Assembly (NCBI GenBank): GCA_900708905.1
Contig: CAADRB010000012.1
Location: 1,161,235 to 1,225,234 of the forward strand
Length of the DNA stretch: 64,000 bases
Direction of reading: 5' to 3'
Origin: Hymenolepis diminuta
Taxonomy: Eukaryota; Platyhelminthes; Cestoda; Cyclophyllidea; Hymenolepididae
Positions 11,427-34,400 of the stretch are shown one piece after another. How positions within the stretch are numbered: position 1 is the first letter of the stretch; every line of letters starts with the position of its first letter. The notes below the pieces were generated by a model. It was not told the origin of the DNA, made no database searches, and worked only from the letters and a program-made list of their open reading frames with translations. Position numbers and translations under genes: made by a program.

Positions 11427-13488
11427 TTAAGCCTTAACTGGCACTGAGGGGATACTGAATAGCCGTTGTTCAACTTCATCGTAGTCAGGATCGAAGTTAT
11501 GCAAGCGAACATAACCATCTTCACCACCAGTTGCAAATCTACAAAAGATAAGAAATATAATTTCTACTGAAGTAATAAAAGTAATATTTTGCAAACAAGA
11601 CTTACCCACTACCATCAGGATTGAAGGCGACGGAGTTGATGGGACCGAAGTGACCCTTGACGGTTCCAAACTCCTCAGCGTAGATCATGTGATAGAATTT
11701 AGCATCAAATTTGCCCGCTGGAGCCGACGTTGTTGTGACTTCATCTGCTTCTTGGCCTCCGCCGAGAAGAACCTAATGAAAAAACAAATTCGACGTAACC
11801 TACTGAATTTCGCGCTTATGTAATGTGTGTTAATCAGTGTAAATCCTGACCATTAAGGCATAACTGTGGTAATCGATACCTAAAAGTTAACAATGCAACC
11901 AATTATTCATATTTATGGAACCGATTTAAAGTACAATTAAACATCTACGTAAATAAATAAATAAATTAACATGTTATAACAAGTGCTCAATGTCGAATTT
12001 AATCTACTAATTCGACAGTACTCATAACTACGAAGTTAAACTATTTGGTACTCAAATATTGTTAGGTGATATTGAGGACAAACTTTATTATGATCAGCAA
12101 TACAATCAACGCATTACGTTGTTAAAATACCCTTAGACAAAAACGACAGAGTAACTCAAAAGCATAAATCTCAGGTTTGCTATGTTAAGTTTATGTGAGC
12201 CGCCTGATATCGCACAAGATCATTCTGCTTTCTCAACCTTGGAAGAAAATATGAATTAGACTACCAAAAATAGGTAGTCGATCAATAAGTACTGCTCATT
12301 GTATAATAATTCGTTCAGAAGGACAGGTGGAAAATTATGAAATTGGAAATTTCGAACGTAAACAACCCATTGAAAAAGTCTTGTATAGCCCGAAGCCAAC
12401 AAACTTTGCTATCTTCACTTTTCCCCCAACATCTTTTCGGTCCTCTTTCCTACATCATTTGCTGAACTTACTATTAACCGGTTCTAATTGTTGCTTCAAA
12501 TTGAAAATGCGTCAACCTTGAAATGGATTAAAATAATACAGAATTTAAAATGACATAATTTGAATCTAAACTTACGTGAGGTCGATTCGGAGAGATTGCG
12601 GCTGAATTTACAGGACGTTCAGCTGCGTAGGTTCGGACACAATCGAAGTCGTAGATACCAAAGAGCTGCAGTCATTAATAAACCCATTAGTTATTTGATT
12701 GAGCAAAGCATAAATAAAGTAGGAAATTAAACCCACCTTAGCCGTGTGATCTTTCGAAGCGGTAAGGAACATTGTTCCATCAACATGCTTCTGAATATCA
12801 GTGATAATTTTTTTATGAGCTTCGACCCTTTTAACAATTCCTTCCTTTCTCAGTTCGATAACTTCAAGAGTTCCATTATCCTTTCCGACGATAATATTAT
12901 CTTCCAAATCACCCCAGGTACCAGCAGCGATACGCATTTTTTCGGCACCAGATAGGTTAAAGAGGCATTTGTTACCGTTCATCTATTACAAAAATATGAA
13001 ACATTTAGGTAATAACACATACTTGATTCTTCTCCCGTGTATCAATAACTCGAATTTCTCCGTTAGTATTTGTGAATGGTTCGACAACGCATAAGATTAG
13101 GTTTCCTGAGTATGAGAACTTACAAACACGGGCCGATGACCCCAGAGCAAAGTTATTAATTTGCTTGCCTAAACGAAAACATAACTACAAACAAAAAATA
13201 CCATTTGAAACATCCCACAGTTTCATTGTAGCATCACCAGAACCCGATATTAGTCGAGTAGAAGTCCAGTCAACATCAATACTCCATACCACACCACCAT
13301 GTCCGTTGAAAGAACCCAATCTTTCACCGTTTTGGCTGAACCAAACATTCAGACTTGGATTTTTGGAGGCAGTGAAGATCAAATCACCATCTGTATTGTA
13401 AATGATTTGGGTGATTGAACGTTCATGACCACTAAGACAAATTGGTCTCTATAAAATTAAGTCAGACTTCACGACACGCACTTACCAT
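11427..13488 (-). CDS. EIF3I: Eukaryotic translation initiation factor 3 subunit I (eIF3i, TRIP-1)
   Basis: Seven-bladed WD40 subunit of the eIF3 complex, which recruits mRNA and Met-tRNAi to the 40S subunit in the cytosol. Minus-strand exons: 13488-13486 (the ATG alone), 13448-13202, 13168-13023, 12982-12737, 12665-12576, 11772-11606 and 11538-11427. Together they make 337 codons (336 residues; the human protein has 325). Family hallmarks read through: [19 protein letters not shown] at the N-terminus, [16 protein letters not shown], the [12 protein letters not shown] repeat end, [43 protein letters not shown], and [18 protein letters not shown] with [17 protein letters not shown] near the C-terminus. 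Introns are 37, 33, 40, 71, 803 and 67 nt. The C-terminus is extended by roughly ten residues beyond the usual FDP-Y end. The first exon carries only the initiator codon. The gene is divergent to the cholinesterase-like gene, with about 213 bp between start codons. Confidence 0.96.
11951..11966. repeat. (AAAT)n short tandem repeat
   Basis: Four copies of AAAT lie in the 803-nt intron of eIF3i. This is a simple repeat with nothing else of note. The rest of that intron (11773-12575) shows no other feature. Confidence 0.7.
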
Positions 13489-13701
13489 CTTGGGGCAGCA
13501 AAAGGAGCGCGAGTTCTTTAGTAATTTAAAACAACCAATAGGTAAAAATCATAGTAATATTGTATTTCCTATATTAAAATAAAGTATAAATATTTTTATT
13601 TTTTTCAGAATAAAGTTTATTTTGATTAATTAGCAAGGGAATGCCGCATTACTTTCATTGGATACTGCTTCCTTGAGCAGAAGATGCTTGAGTAGGCTGG
13701 G
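13489..13701. promoter_or_regulatory. Compact divergent promoter region, eIF3i / cholinesterase-like gene
   Basis: Only about 213 bp separate the eIF3i ATG (minus) from the chosen cholinesterase-like ATG (plus). The interval contains a CCAAT word (within CAACCAATAGG, about 13531-13541) and TATA-like text (AGTATAAATATT, about 13584-13595). A strong pyrimidine tract ending TTTTTTCAG at 13608 could serve as a 5' UTR or spliced-leader acceptor for the plus-strand gene. The motifs are seen; their use is inferred. Confidence 0.4.
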
Positions 13702-22982
<9,281 letters not shown>

Positions 22983-23283
22983 GCGCCCCTCAATAATCGA
23001 TTCGGTTGTGTAAAATTATTAGGTTGTGATCCGTTCTCAATCAATGGTTGTTATCTCGATTAATATTTCTGTATTTTCTCTCTCGCTATAATTTATTTAG
23101 ACGACATTCGCTACTTCAAATCATTGACTATTATCAGTATGAAAATATCATTTTTCTGTATTCTCAAAGCTTCTCCTAATGTGAACCCTCAATTAATGTG
23201 AAATGTGAAAAATCTGTGTTGTGAAAGGCTTTGTCCTTACTGATCTCGGTTGTGAAATCGGTTGTGATTTTAAAGATGTTTTA

Positions 23284-23289
23284 AATAAA
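23284..23289 (+). terminator. Polyadenylation signal of the cholinesterase-like gene
   Basis: The first clear AATAAA past the stop codon lies about 300 nt downstream, which is a reasonable 3' UTR length. No earlier AATAAA was noticed between 22983 and 23283. Confidence 0.45.
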
Positions 23290-26200
23290 TATCATGTGTT
23301 TTCATCTTTACCTGTCTTAATTCTTACTTAAATAATGATATAAAGACGATCTAGACAAAGAAAACAGAACTCATTGTCACCTGACTTCAGTATATTGTTT
23401 GATTTTATACGCCCCACTTTAAGACATTAATAATAATGGTAAAGTCGATGTTTAATTTAACTTTGTGGTAATTATTAGTTTCTTTGTAATTGCTAGTCTG
23501 TGGTCTTCACTTCCGTCTTCTGTTCCATCTAAATATCCAGAATATTTGGTTTGACAGAAATATACTAATATATAATAGAGTATAGCGGACGTTATATTTT
23601 CCCATTAATTCTTTAATTCACTGATGTCCTTCATTTTATGCGAATCGTATTGGCTAGCGCTAATTTAATTTGCAATGATACTAGGGTTACTATTTTTAGC
23701 ATCTTATAGAGTTGGCAAACACTTTTCCTTATCTAAATGAAATTATTTAATTAGGTAACACTGATTTTGCCCGAAATATACTATTAATCTAGTAATTTAT
23801 TTCCTGGACAAATAAAAATTATTTGAGTAATATCTTTAAACAAAAAAATTATATTGTGGTACATATAAACTTCAAGCATAAAAAGCAATATTTGGTTTTA
23901 ATTTACTCTTAAAAATATCAATTTAAAACAGGGCATATTAGTGGATAGTAGTTTTTTGTTGAAATCGAACCTTTCTGATGAGCCATGCTCCATTATTTAA
24001 GGTTTTAGAACGTTTTTATGACGAATTTTCAAGTTTTTAAAACTTGATTTTCGTAGAGCTATCATTATTTAACACATTAAAACAAAAACTACAAATTTTA
24101 CGCATGGAAAGCATCTAAGATGCCTAATAAGGAATGATTGAGTTTTTATTGAATAACATAAGGACATCAGGAGTCTTATTCGAATTCTGGAATTATCAGC
24201 TTGTCCACTGTTTGATTAATGAATATAGTTCTCTGCTTCACATCCTAATGTTCTAATACTAAAATTTTAGGATCAGGCCCTTCGGTTTCAAAGTGAATTT
24301 ATATTTACAATGATCAGAGCTTTTTCACCAGCTGAACAAATTTAGTTGTCGGCCACGCCGTCTCGAACAGTTGTCTCTTCTGAAGTTAGGTGTATTTAAT
24401 TACATCTTTTAAAAGCATGTAATACGTACATTTAAATTAAATAATTTTCTAACATTTACAGCTTACAGACCTCTGCTAATTTAAGATTTTTATCTCCGTT
24501 ATGTTCAAACAGTAAGCTGCTGAAGGTTCTGTAAGATCGCTGGAAGTGAAATGAATCGAAGTGGCAAGACTGACGGTCAATAAGCACTGAATATTGTAAT
24601 CAAGCATTTGCTGTAACCCAGCGGGCGAATCATGAAATTCGAATCTTGGAAAGTGAACTCTCTGTTTAGTAAATATTGCATTATCCGAAATCATGATATC
24701 AAATTCATACTCTGATGCTTTAAATTGCCCTCCTCATTCTTCTGATTCCCCTCCATTTTCACTAATTTGGCTTTCTATTAACCGATTTCAGTTCCTTTCC
24801 ACGACTAAAATTTGCTCTATTTTTTTATTACTGTGGCTAATTCCGTCTCTTAAGTTTAATGTCTGGTTTTTGTGAAATTTAATTTCCGGATGAAAAAGTC
24901 TTGTCTTAAGGAAAACATAAGTTCTATCACTAAATATATCTAGACAGAAAAGAAGAAATCTTCAACATGTTCCTAACAGGCAGAAATTGTTTTTTTTTTT
25001 CTGGCTTTTATTAGCCAAAAAACTAATAATAAACTTAATGCGTACCGGTCAACAAAACCCATCTTTGACATTCTTCGGACGAACGGATACGAATTTCCAA
25101 GAGCAGGAAAAAATAGAAACGATAGTACCATATAAGGCTAAATAGATTTCTCAAACCTCGAACTACTATCCTACCTTTAAAGAAATATATCTCCTCATGC
25201 AAAGAATATTTGAAAATTATTCCCGATTGGTCAAATATTATTCTAGTCACCCCGTATAAGGCGGAATTTTCAAGAAACTACCTGAAATGTTCTTCATCAG
25301 AAATAGATCATTTTAATTGAGAGTGGAATGGAAAGCCCTTTATTCTACTCCATAATTTAGACGGAATCGTATATTCAATTTTTCACAATTGTCCTGCTTT
25401 GTCGAAACGAATTCAATCTGATGCGATAAAAAGTTAAAAAAGGATTTCTTTTGGAAAATTAAAATATTATTAGTATAAATATTAGAATTAAAATATTTTC
25501 TTTCATTTCTCGTATTATGGTAAATTTGTATGACCTCAATTTTATGAAAATCTGGTTTTCATCGATAACCGATAAAAGTTAATCGGATTTGAAGATCACT
25601 CTACAAAAAAGAATGCATACTTTCCATATGGGTGATTTTCTGTTATCTATATAATTATTTCGTAGAATGTGTGTCAATTTTTAATAAAATAAATTAAATC
25701 AAATGAACGGAAGGAGCACTGGTGCTCAATAAAGTTAATTAGCGTTACTGTCTTTATAACGAATAGGACTAAGGTTAAAAATATATGTTATTATCAAAAT
25801 TAACGTTCCTATTGAAATTCCAGCATTATACCATCGTATTATCTCCGTTAGTCCTGGATTCTTGGTATTTGGAACATTAAGAAATTGGGATTATCTAATG
25901 GTGAACACTGTCATATAATTACTAATTAATTCGTGTAAATGCTAATCATTGTTAATATTTTTTACTTATCAAGAAAGTTTTCCTACAAGATAGTTTTATG
26001 AATAGCAAAACTGATATACTCTTTTTTAATTTTCAGAAAAAGGTCCCGAATTGCATATGAAATGGTAGAGGTAGAATTTTCAGTTACAAGAATTTTGACA
26101 CAATCCTTAATAACTTAAGGCCAGTATTATTCTACCTTCGAAACAAATTTAAGAGAAACCATATCTAAATTTGAAGACATATGGTGGATAATTTTAACAG

Positions 26201-29200
26201 TTACTAAAAAATTGAAAATATATCTAACTTAAACGAAATAGAGGACAAGGAAAACCTCGAACTATTTAAACAATTCCTTCTCCAAATAAAATATTTAGAG
26301 CTCGTCTGACTATTACAATGTGTTCAGATAGGATACAGAAAAAATACAGTTCAAGTTCACATAGTCTATGCTCCGTTTTGGAATGAGCAATTCACAACCC
26401 ACATGTGGTCTCTAAATGGCCTGCCTGCCGATATTAAGAGCATTCAGACGCAAACTGGTTCAGATATATTGGCAATTAGTCTGGATAAAATTATTATCAG
26501 TCTCGCAGTGGGTTGATGTGTGAGAAGTCATTCAAATTACCCAGTGATTTAAGTAACCAATTATATGTAGATCGATTATTAACAGTATATGACATGACGT
26601 CACTGCTTAAGTAACAGTATAACTTCTATTGAATCTGTGTAAATTTTTGCTGTAGCTATATATCAGAAGGAACGTCTGATACAGTCAAGAGACAATTATT
26701 ACATTACTGGCTCTATTGAATACTCCTTCAGTTCCTTGTGTGGTTTGGATTGCATGTGACGTTACCCACTTATATCGGTTTTCTCATTGACGAGTCGTAC
26801 ATGGTCGCCTTAATTTGAAATCACTAGAGGTCAGATGAAGTCTTTTTTTCACTAAAAACCACAAACCAGCAAAGCATTTTAAACGCGAATATATTCCATG
26901 TTTTAATCTAGACTAAGACTTTCAGCCAATGCAGCAATACTTCAGACGCATGTGCGGTTAGATAACACGAATACCCTAGGCTTTTATGGAATTGAGACAA
27001 AATGGCAACAGTTGTTGGACTTGAGAATATTCAATTATTCAGAGCTGCAATACGCGAATTTTACCGGCTTTTTCAGTTTGCTGCATTTACACAGAATGAA
27101 ACTTTATTTGATTCGCTACTTAATTAAGTAGGTCAGTGCATAATTAACAAAATAGTATTTAAATCTACTGCGCTCTCATTTACTTACTTTCAAATTTTAT
27201 TTCATGTTATTCGCATACTTTTCCATTTTATCTTTTTAATTCAACTAGTGTTATCACCTAGAACTTGGACATGTAAGAGGAAACTCCCAATAATTGCAGT
27301 CAAATAACTAAGATAAATTAATTTTGAATATATATACCATGCATTTGATTTGCACTGACTTTCTTAGACATTACTTTATCGGCGTACGTCTCCACTATCG
27401 AAGCAGCCTTGAATAATAGACCATCCAGAAAATAATTATTCGCAAACTTCTGATCAGGAATCAACTCCCAAGGTTTGAACTTAAAGCATCAGGCCTTGCT
27501 ACAGCAACTTTCACAAAAAATAGTCCCTTTCTTTATATACCCAACAAGACGACTTCAGTAATTTTCCCGTCATCTGACTCTGGGTAAATGGGGCTAGTAA
27601 TACCACTGAATACCATCCGCCAAAGGAATGTCTGAGAATCTAGACACCCAACATTCACAACTGTTCTATTTTCTAGTAAATATAAAATATAAACAACGTT
27701 GCTCTAGATGAAAATTCCTCAAGAATATACGAGACAGTTTCTTCGATTTTTCTATCTGGCGGCCAGATTTTTCTGTGAATTAACAAACTATCATTAGTAG
27801 TTTTCAAAGAAAAAATTGAAAAATTAAAATTTCATCGAAAGCAGACGATATTTCATTTGGGCACTGTCTGAAACGAAAAAGTCAAACGAATTTTATAAAA
27901 GACAGTTTAGTCCAATTACTATTTCAAAGTATATCATCCTAAATTCCCAGCCAGGCCCAGAGTTAGAGAAGGAGTGGGAGATTGATAATGACCGATAGTT
28001 GAGATGATCGGAGATGAGGAGTTTGTCCACTTTGTCCTTTATTTGTACTGGCCTTGAGTTTTGTCTAAACCCGTCATGCGCCTATCAATTTCCATGAACC
28101 AGCTGCAGATCAACAGAACTGCATGCCATTATATTGACGGGGATATGCGATCCATCACTCTTCGGGAAACACGAAAAATTAGGAAATAATCGTAACAAAT
28201 TTCTTAAAACGTCAAGAAAATGTCCCCATCTTGCTCCTTAATGTTAGCCAAACAGCAAACGCGAGAAAACTTAGAATTTCCGGATAAGAATTTATGGTAG
28301 AAAGTGATGATCTGATCTATAAATAGATACAAGTGCCGCTAACCCTTTGATTATGAATGGGCAATCCTGTGGAATTTTGGGTTATTTTCTGATTTGTCAA
28401 GGAGTGATCATTATGCAATATGTACAATGGTCAGTAAAGCTTTCCTCCTTCTTATTCGAGTCCCAGATCTTTTGGTACACTAAAAGGATCTGATTTTTGA
28501 TGACTTCTCACGATGTAAAATTGTGCCTATTGCCTTGCTGTTGGCTATAATATTAAAATATCTACAACTGTATTGTTGATATATTTGATACTGAGATTAT
28601 TCTGCCCTTCTGAGTTTCTTTGTAACTTTTACCATCTGCAAGTCGATATCCCAACCAAAAGAACGAAAAACAAGTTCTTGATCTTATAACGAAAATTTTT
28701 TATATTTAAACTTGAATTATTGAACGGTATAGCTTAATATATATTAAGTCAGTAAAAAAATTTAAAAATTAATCCTTACTTCAATAATGATGAAAAAAGC
28801 AATATAAAATAATAATTTCGTCAAGGGAAAGTATTTAATAATTATTCGTAATTATATTTTCACCTTGACAATAATATTTTTCAAAAAGTAGTGTCCAGTT
28901 TCCGTGGATAGTTCGTTGCAGCCTCCGTACGATGCATTCTTTTTCCAAACCGAAGAAGTCGAAAAAGGAAAGTGCGTGTTCATAGAATATATCAGAGAAT
29001 TTTATGATGTAATACTGATACCATTCATTTTGTCATATGTTTGACAAATGCGATCATCGTTGATAGGGCCTGTGTAACTTAATTTAGGAACTTCTTAACA
29101 AGAAATCAGCGGAAAAATTTATGCTTACACTAGTCTGATTAATTGTGCCGTCTAGAAATAAGTCAAGTGTAATGACTATAAGCAATTGTTCTGCAATAAG

Positions 29201-31308
29201 GATGGCTGACGTTGAATCTCTATCACTATTTCGCAAATTTTAAGGTTAATTTCAAGTGAAAAATGAATGTTTACAGAAATTTATCTGTACGTATTCATAG
29301 GGTCGCAGAATCATAGCAAATGAAATTTAAATGAAGCGGGAATGGCGGATTGGTCTCTACAAATTCACAGATATCCCATTAAAGGATAGAAATTTCTGTC
29401 TGAGTTATTGTAAGAATTAAGCAAAGAGGTGTTATCAGCAAAAGTAAGTGAAATCATGTCACATTTTCAAAATATGATAAGATGGCAAGATGAATCTGAA
29501 GAATTTTAAAGGTGACTTGAATGATCTCTTTCGATTTTTTCGTTTCTGCACTATCCCTATTCCCCTCATACTATCTGAAATATTTAATATTCCACGGGCT
29601 TAAGTGCCTTCGTCTCATTAAATTTTAACATTTTCGCATAGACAGAATTTCATCCAGATGTGCGTCTTCTTGGTCTGTTAATTTAAATTTGTTTACCTAA
29701 CATTTCACATAGAGCAAATTTCGGTCTTTCAATCAGCCATTGAAAGAGACCTTTGCTTTTCATTCACTTGGCATTTTTTAAATTTAACCCTATCATTCAT
29801 CTTTATTGTTGTTGGCATTATTAAATCAAAGTAATAAATGCGTCTGCAACTGCTTTGTTTAAAGCCTCTAGAGGTATTAACAAATATTATGCATGATTTT
29901 TCTCCTCTAAAAAAGAGCAACTTCTTGTCAATTCTTTCTGCAACTATGCATCATTAAGTTGGTGTTTATTAAGGCAAATTAATGCGAGAGAGTCAAGTGC
30001 ATTCGATCCTCTAGTTAATTAGTTATGGACTACAAGAAAATTTTATCCAAAACTTTGGGAACATATAGCATTTGCAAGTAGCAGGAAAAAAGCATGAAGA
30101 AACAAGAATTCCGATCAAATAAAACTATTTTACTACCTTACCTACCTTTCTACTTCTTTATTCTGCTGTTCTTTTCCAATCGCCCCTCCCCTCCCCCATT
30201 TCAACTCTTTGTTTTAACTAGTCCAGAAATCAAATGTGAGGAAACGGTCCTCGAATCTCGTTCTCTAATTTTTAACTGGCTACCCCTATTTTGACCCTGT
30301 ATTTGGAAAATGCTTCTTATTCTCGTGTGTATATGATTTCACATAATTAAAAATTTATAACTTTGGATTACTATTTTGGCAGAGGAATTGTTTGCTTTGC
30401 ATTTACTTTATTGGATATGAAATTGGTTATTTCCTCTATGTGTTTACGATTTTATTAAATTATATATTTTATTAGAATCTTCTTTGAGTGAAGGTTAGTG
30501 AGCTCTTCTGAGCCAAAAGCATGTGGGCTAGTACCAGACGCTTATCCCGGTAGTCAGAAGGAAAAATATATTGAGTTGGCAAGGACAAGATCCTAAAGAA
30601 TCAATCGTTTTTCAGCATTGGAAATCATTTGCAAGAATTTGCTTAGTGATCGAGTGGATAAATAATGAATCTTGAAATGTAGAATATTAAACTACCCATT
30701 AATTAGCGGACCAAATCTTTCCGTACTCTAACGGTATTCACACCTTCTACTCGATTCTTATCGTCTTTACTCACTACTGGATTATTGTACAATTGTATTC
30801 GTTCATTTGCGATCCCGCCAAAAATATCAATCATTTGTCCTATATGAGTTATAACAAAATATTTCCTTTTTGTTAGAATGAAGAAGGCGGTGTTTTAATA
30901 ATTTCATCCCCTAAGGGACATATCAATAATTGAGTCACTATTTGATTATCTCTGTCACCTACTAAAAGTGAAAGTAGCATGAAACAAGATGTCTCATATA
31001 ACATATATGTAACATAACTTTCGAACATTAAATGTTCACATACGCAAGCACTCCGGAGTGTGCTAAGTATCAACCACACAGAGACGCGGAAATTCTCGTA
31101 GTCATAACAACGTTTAGAAGCTGATATAACCAAACTGCAATCAATTTCTGTCTCTGCACACTTTTAGAAGGATTGTCATTGGTTAGCCTTCTCTTCCCAC
31201 TGTCTACCAATAGGGGCACAGCATCATCTGTACTGCCCAAGAGTGTGCCGCTGCTTCTAAAGACACCAAACGGGCACACTCGTTTCGCAACCCCTCGTCA
31301 GGCAATAT
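23290..31308. other. Long intergenic spacer, no gene seen
   Basis: About 8 kb of AT-rich sequence between the cholinesterase-like gene and the MTCL-like gene. Every open frame here is short, lacks homology and has no matching splice sites. It may contain distal promoter elements or a non-coding 5' exon of the MTCL-like gene, but nothing distinguishes these by eye. From about 31140 to 31440 the sequence becomes GC-richer, consistent with a promoter/5' UTR. Confidence 0.55.
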
Positions 31309-31448
31309 CATATATAGGGAGGGGCGAGAGAGCGATATTTGAATTGTGCGGGTGAACACAGACAAGAACTTCGTGTGATAACTTTTGTTTAAGTTCCTCC
31401 TCCGTTTCCTCCACCTTCCTCTAAGGCGCATGACTTATATCCCTGCAG
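31309..31448 (+). promoter_or_regulatory. Candidate core promoter and 5' UTR of the MTCL-like gene
   Basis: CATATATAGGGAGGGGCGAG around 31308-31327 contains a TATA-like TATATA followed by a G-rich stretch, about 140 bp before the ATG. A possible donor (GCGG|GTGAAC, about 31350) and a pyrimidine-rich tract ending CCCTGCAG (31448) could define a roughly 98-nt 5' UTR intron. Alternatively the CAG is a spliced-leader acceptor only 3 nt before the ATG. These readings are not tested. Confidence 0.3.
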
Positions 31449-34400
31449 AGTATGTTTCCACGTCGTTCTTCATTACCCAGTAATCCCTCAAACGAAACTA
31501 CTACTGTTAGACGAGAGTGTAGGACTTTCGAACCACAGCAGTGGCGAAGATCTGTGTGCAAAAATTGTTTTCGAACTGAACCGGAGCATAATATGCCTAT
31601 TACGACAACGACTACTGTTCCAAATGTAGTTCAGAATCCGAACCCCATTACTTCGACAGCAGTTTCAATAATTGAAGGGGCCCCTGTTGCGATTAATGCT
31701 TGGCCGGCGACTCCTGCAATTACCAGAAAGACAGGATCATCTGGACCTCTGGATCCTAGTCAAAGTCGAGGACCTGGACAAACTCCAGCTCCAACTAGAC
31801 GCAACGGCCAAAATACACAGAGGTGAGTAAAGGAATTTTAATAAATAAACCCAAACAAATGGGTGCGAAAAATTTTGGGGAAAATCGAGTTTAATGTTTA
31901 GATAATAGTTATAAGAAGTAAATAATTTCAACTATTTATTGATAATTATTTGGATCCCACTAAATGCTTATACTTTTCAGGTTTATTGTCAATGTAACTT
32001 AAAAGCAAAGCAAAATATTGTTGTAGTAAGATAAAATGATTATTATCTCAAAATTAGCGGAAGCGAAAAAATGTTTGATATTCTAAATAGGGGAAGCGTG
32101 ACACCAAATTGAAGAGGAATTGTGTTTATTTCTGCCTACTTGGAAAAGTGAATAACTATGGAGCGAAGATATTTGCTTTCCCGTTTTTACTATCATTTGC
32201 ATTTAATAAGTTCAAAAAGATAAAAATTTGGGTTTAAAATGTTTTCAATAATTGAAAAAATAAACTTGGTTGTTTTATTTAGAGGTCCAAATATCAATTT
32301 CTATTAACTTTAACTTACAGCCAGCTGTAGGGTGTTTGAGAAGTATTTCTTTATTTATAAACGAAATAATTTAATGAGTTCATATTTAATAAAATGGGCA
32401 ATAAGAAGACGCATGCAGTGAAGCTATGACATTTGAAGTGCCTATAAATAGTAGCATGGTGTTTCTCAAACCGCTGTGGACTTCCTTATTGAACTCGTAA
32501 TCTTCAGTTTTTCACGGTAGTTTTTGGCGTTCTGATTGTGTACTTCTGCTGTGATTCATTGCTATTTTTTCCACTCGAATAACTGGTTTCGGAACTTTAT
32601 AGTGTACCGATAACTGGGTATGTTCTTGAACATTCTAATTTTTAGAAATCTTTATTGAAAGTTAATTGTCGATTCCTCTGTTCAAAATAAACTGTAAATT
32701 TGATCGTTGTGCTAATTTTTCAGTTGATCTGCTCTATGCCAGCCAAAAACCTTAACCACCATTAATTGGCTGCTTCATAGATATGACAATAGGATTAGTG
32801 TCACTCTGTCATCTTTAAAATTTGAACAACTCTTAATATATGCCATCTTCTATTATTAAATTATTTATGATAATAACGATCCTAAACATATTCAGAAAAA
32901 CTCTTCCCAACGTTCATCTTGATTAGCGTGGCATCGTGAATACGAATATTAAATAGCTTTTTTAATTAAACGGACTCGAATATCTAGAACACAATTCTAC
33001 ATCAATTATTGCCTTATTAATGCTGCCAATTTCTATACGGTGGTAAAGATGATCAATAAACAAATTCGAAAAACCCATCGTTTTACTTTTCTTCGATAAC
33101 TGAATCTGGATTCATTTTCTGTGTACACATTCCAGGCTAGCATTTTGACATCTAAAGCAATAGAATCTCTTTTGGTTTTCTTGAACAAGTCAGACACTTG
33201 ATGAAGCAGCTAACTAATACTTATAATACTTCTAGATCGCCTGATGAAATTCAAAGAGGTATTTCTCAAAGAGGAACCCCGGCCCCAGCACAAATCCTTC
33301 CACCACAATCTCTTGGACCAGATCGAGCTGCCCAAGTAGGCGCAAGTGGTGTATTCTCCTCAGCTTCCAGTATCGATGCCAGATACGTTGAGGAGCTTGA
33401 AAATGACTTCTTCGACCTGGAAGATAAGTATGATGCTCTGGCGAGGGAGCGAAATGATTTGTCAATGGAATTGGAGGCGAAAGTGAGGAGTATTGAGGAG
33501 TTACAAGCCTCACTTGAGCAGTACAAAGAGAAGGTCACAACGCTGGAAAGGCGATGCACTCATTTGGAAGAAGAGATTAAAACTTATAGGTATGCCGTCC
33601 GTTGCCTGATTTTGTCATTAAAAATTTTACCTGTCAAGAAATTGGGAATCTCACGTGTGTTATCTTGTCAAGTTGAAACACACTTCACCTTAATTCAACT
33701 ACTCTTGCTTGTTGGATTTGTCGTATTTTTCTCCTTCGAGAAACATCATCATTTAATATCCTGGCAATCTTGTCAAAAATAATAGGTTGAAGACGGCTGT
33801 AGTCTTAATTTGGTAATTATAAAGTTCGCAATAATTTACCTATATTTACTACATGGTAGTAGCATCTGTTGATTTAAGTCAAACCCTATGAAAATGTACC
33901 GTACAGATTAACAAATTAATAAAGATAAATTCTAATTAAACTTCAGTATCTTAATACGATTGTAAATTATGATGCTCTAAAACTGCCGATACCTCATATG
34001 GTGCAAATAATTATGGTAACATGCTCATCTAAGTCGGAGGTTTTGACTTCGGCAAACGCTAATTGAGCGGAATGTCAAATCGTAATGGTTAAATATGGCT
34101 AATAAAGGGGTAGAAGAATTCGAATTTCTCACCATGAAGGCTACATGATGTTACATCCCTACCCAGGATGAGTTTTAGCTTGAGAGTTGTAGTTTCATCG
34201 TTCTTTATCATTTTTTAATTTAAAACTTGATGGTGAGAATAGCTAATTTCTTTGCCAATCATCTTTCTTTCGGAATCTAAATTGTTGAAACTTAAAGTTG
34301 ATGAAATATTGCAGGATGATCAATAAAAAATTGCTACGGGTACAGCTGACTCAGAACCAGTAGAGCATGTTGTCAGAAGACAGAAGTTCGAATATATTTT

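Noticed and set aside
33590..33782. C-terminal extension of MTCL-like exon 2 past the donor
   Set aside because: The coiled-coil pattern stops exactly at AG|GTATGC and the following residues are hydrophobic intron translation; the next exon at 34813 fits in phase.
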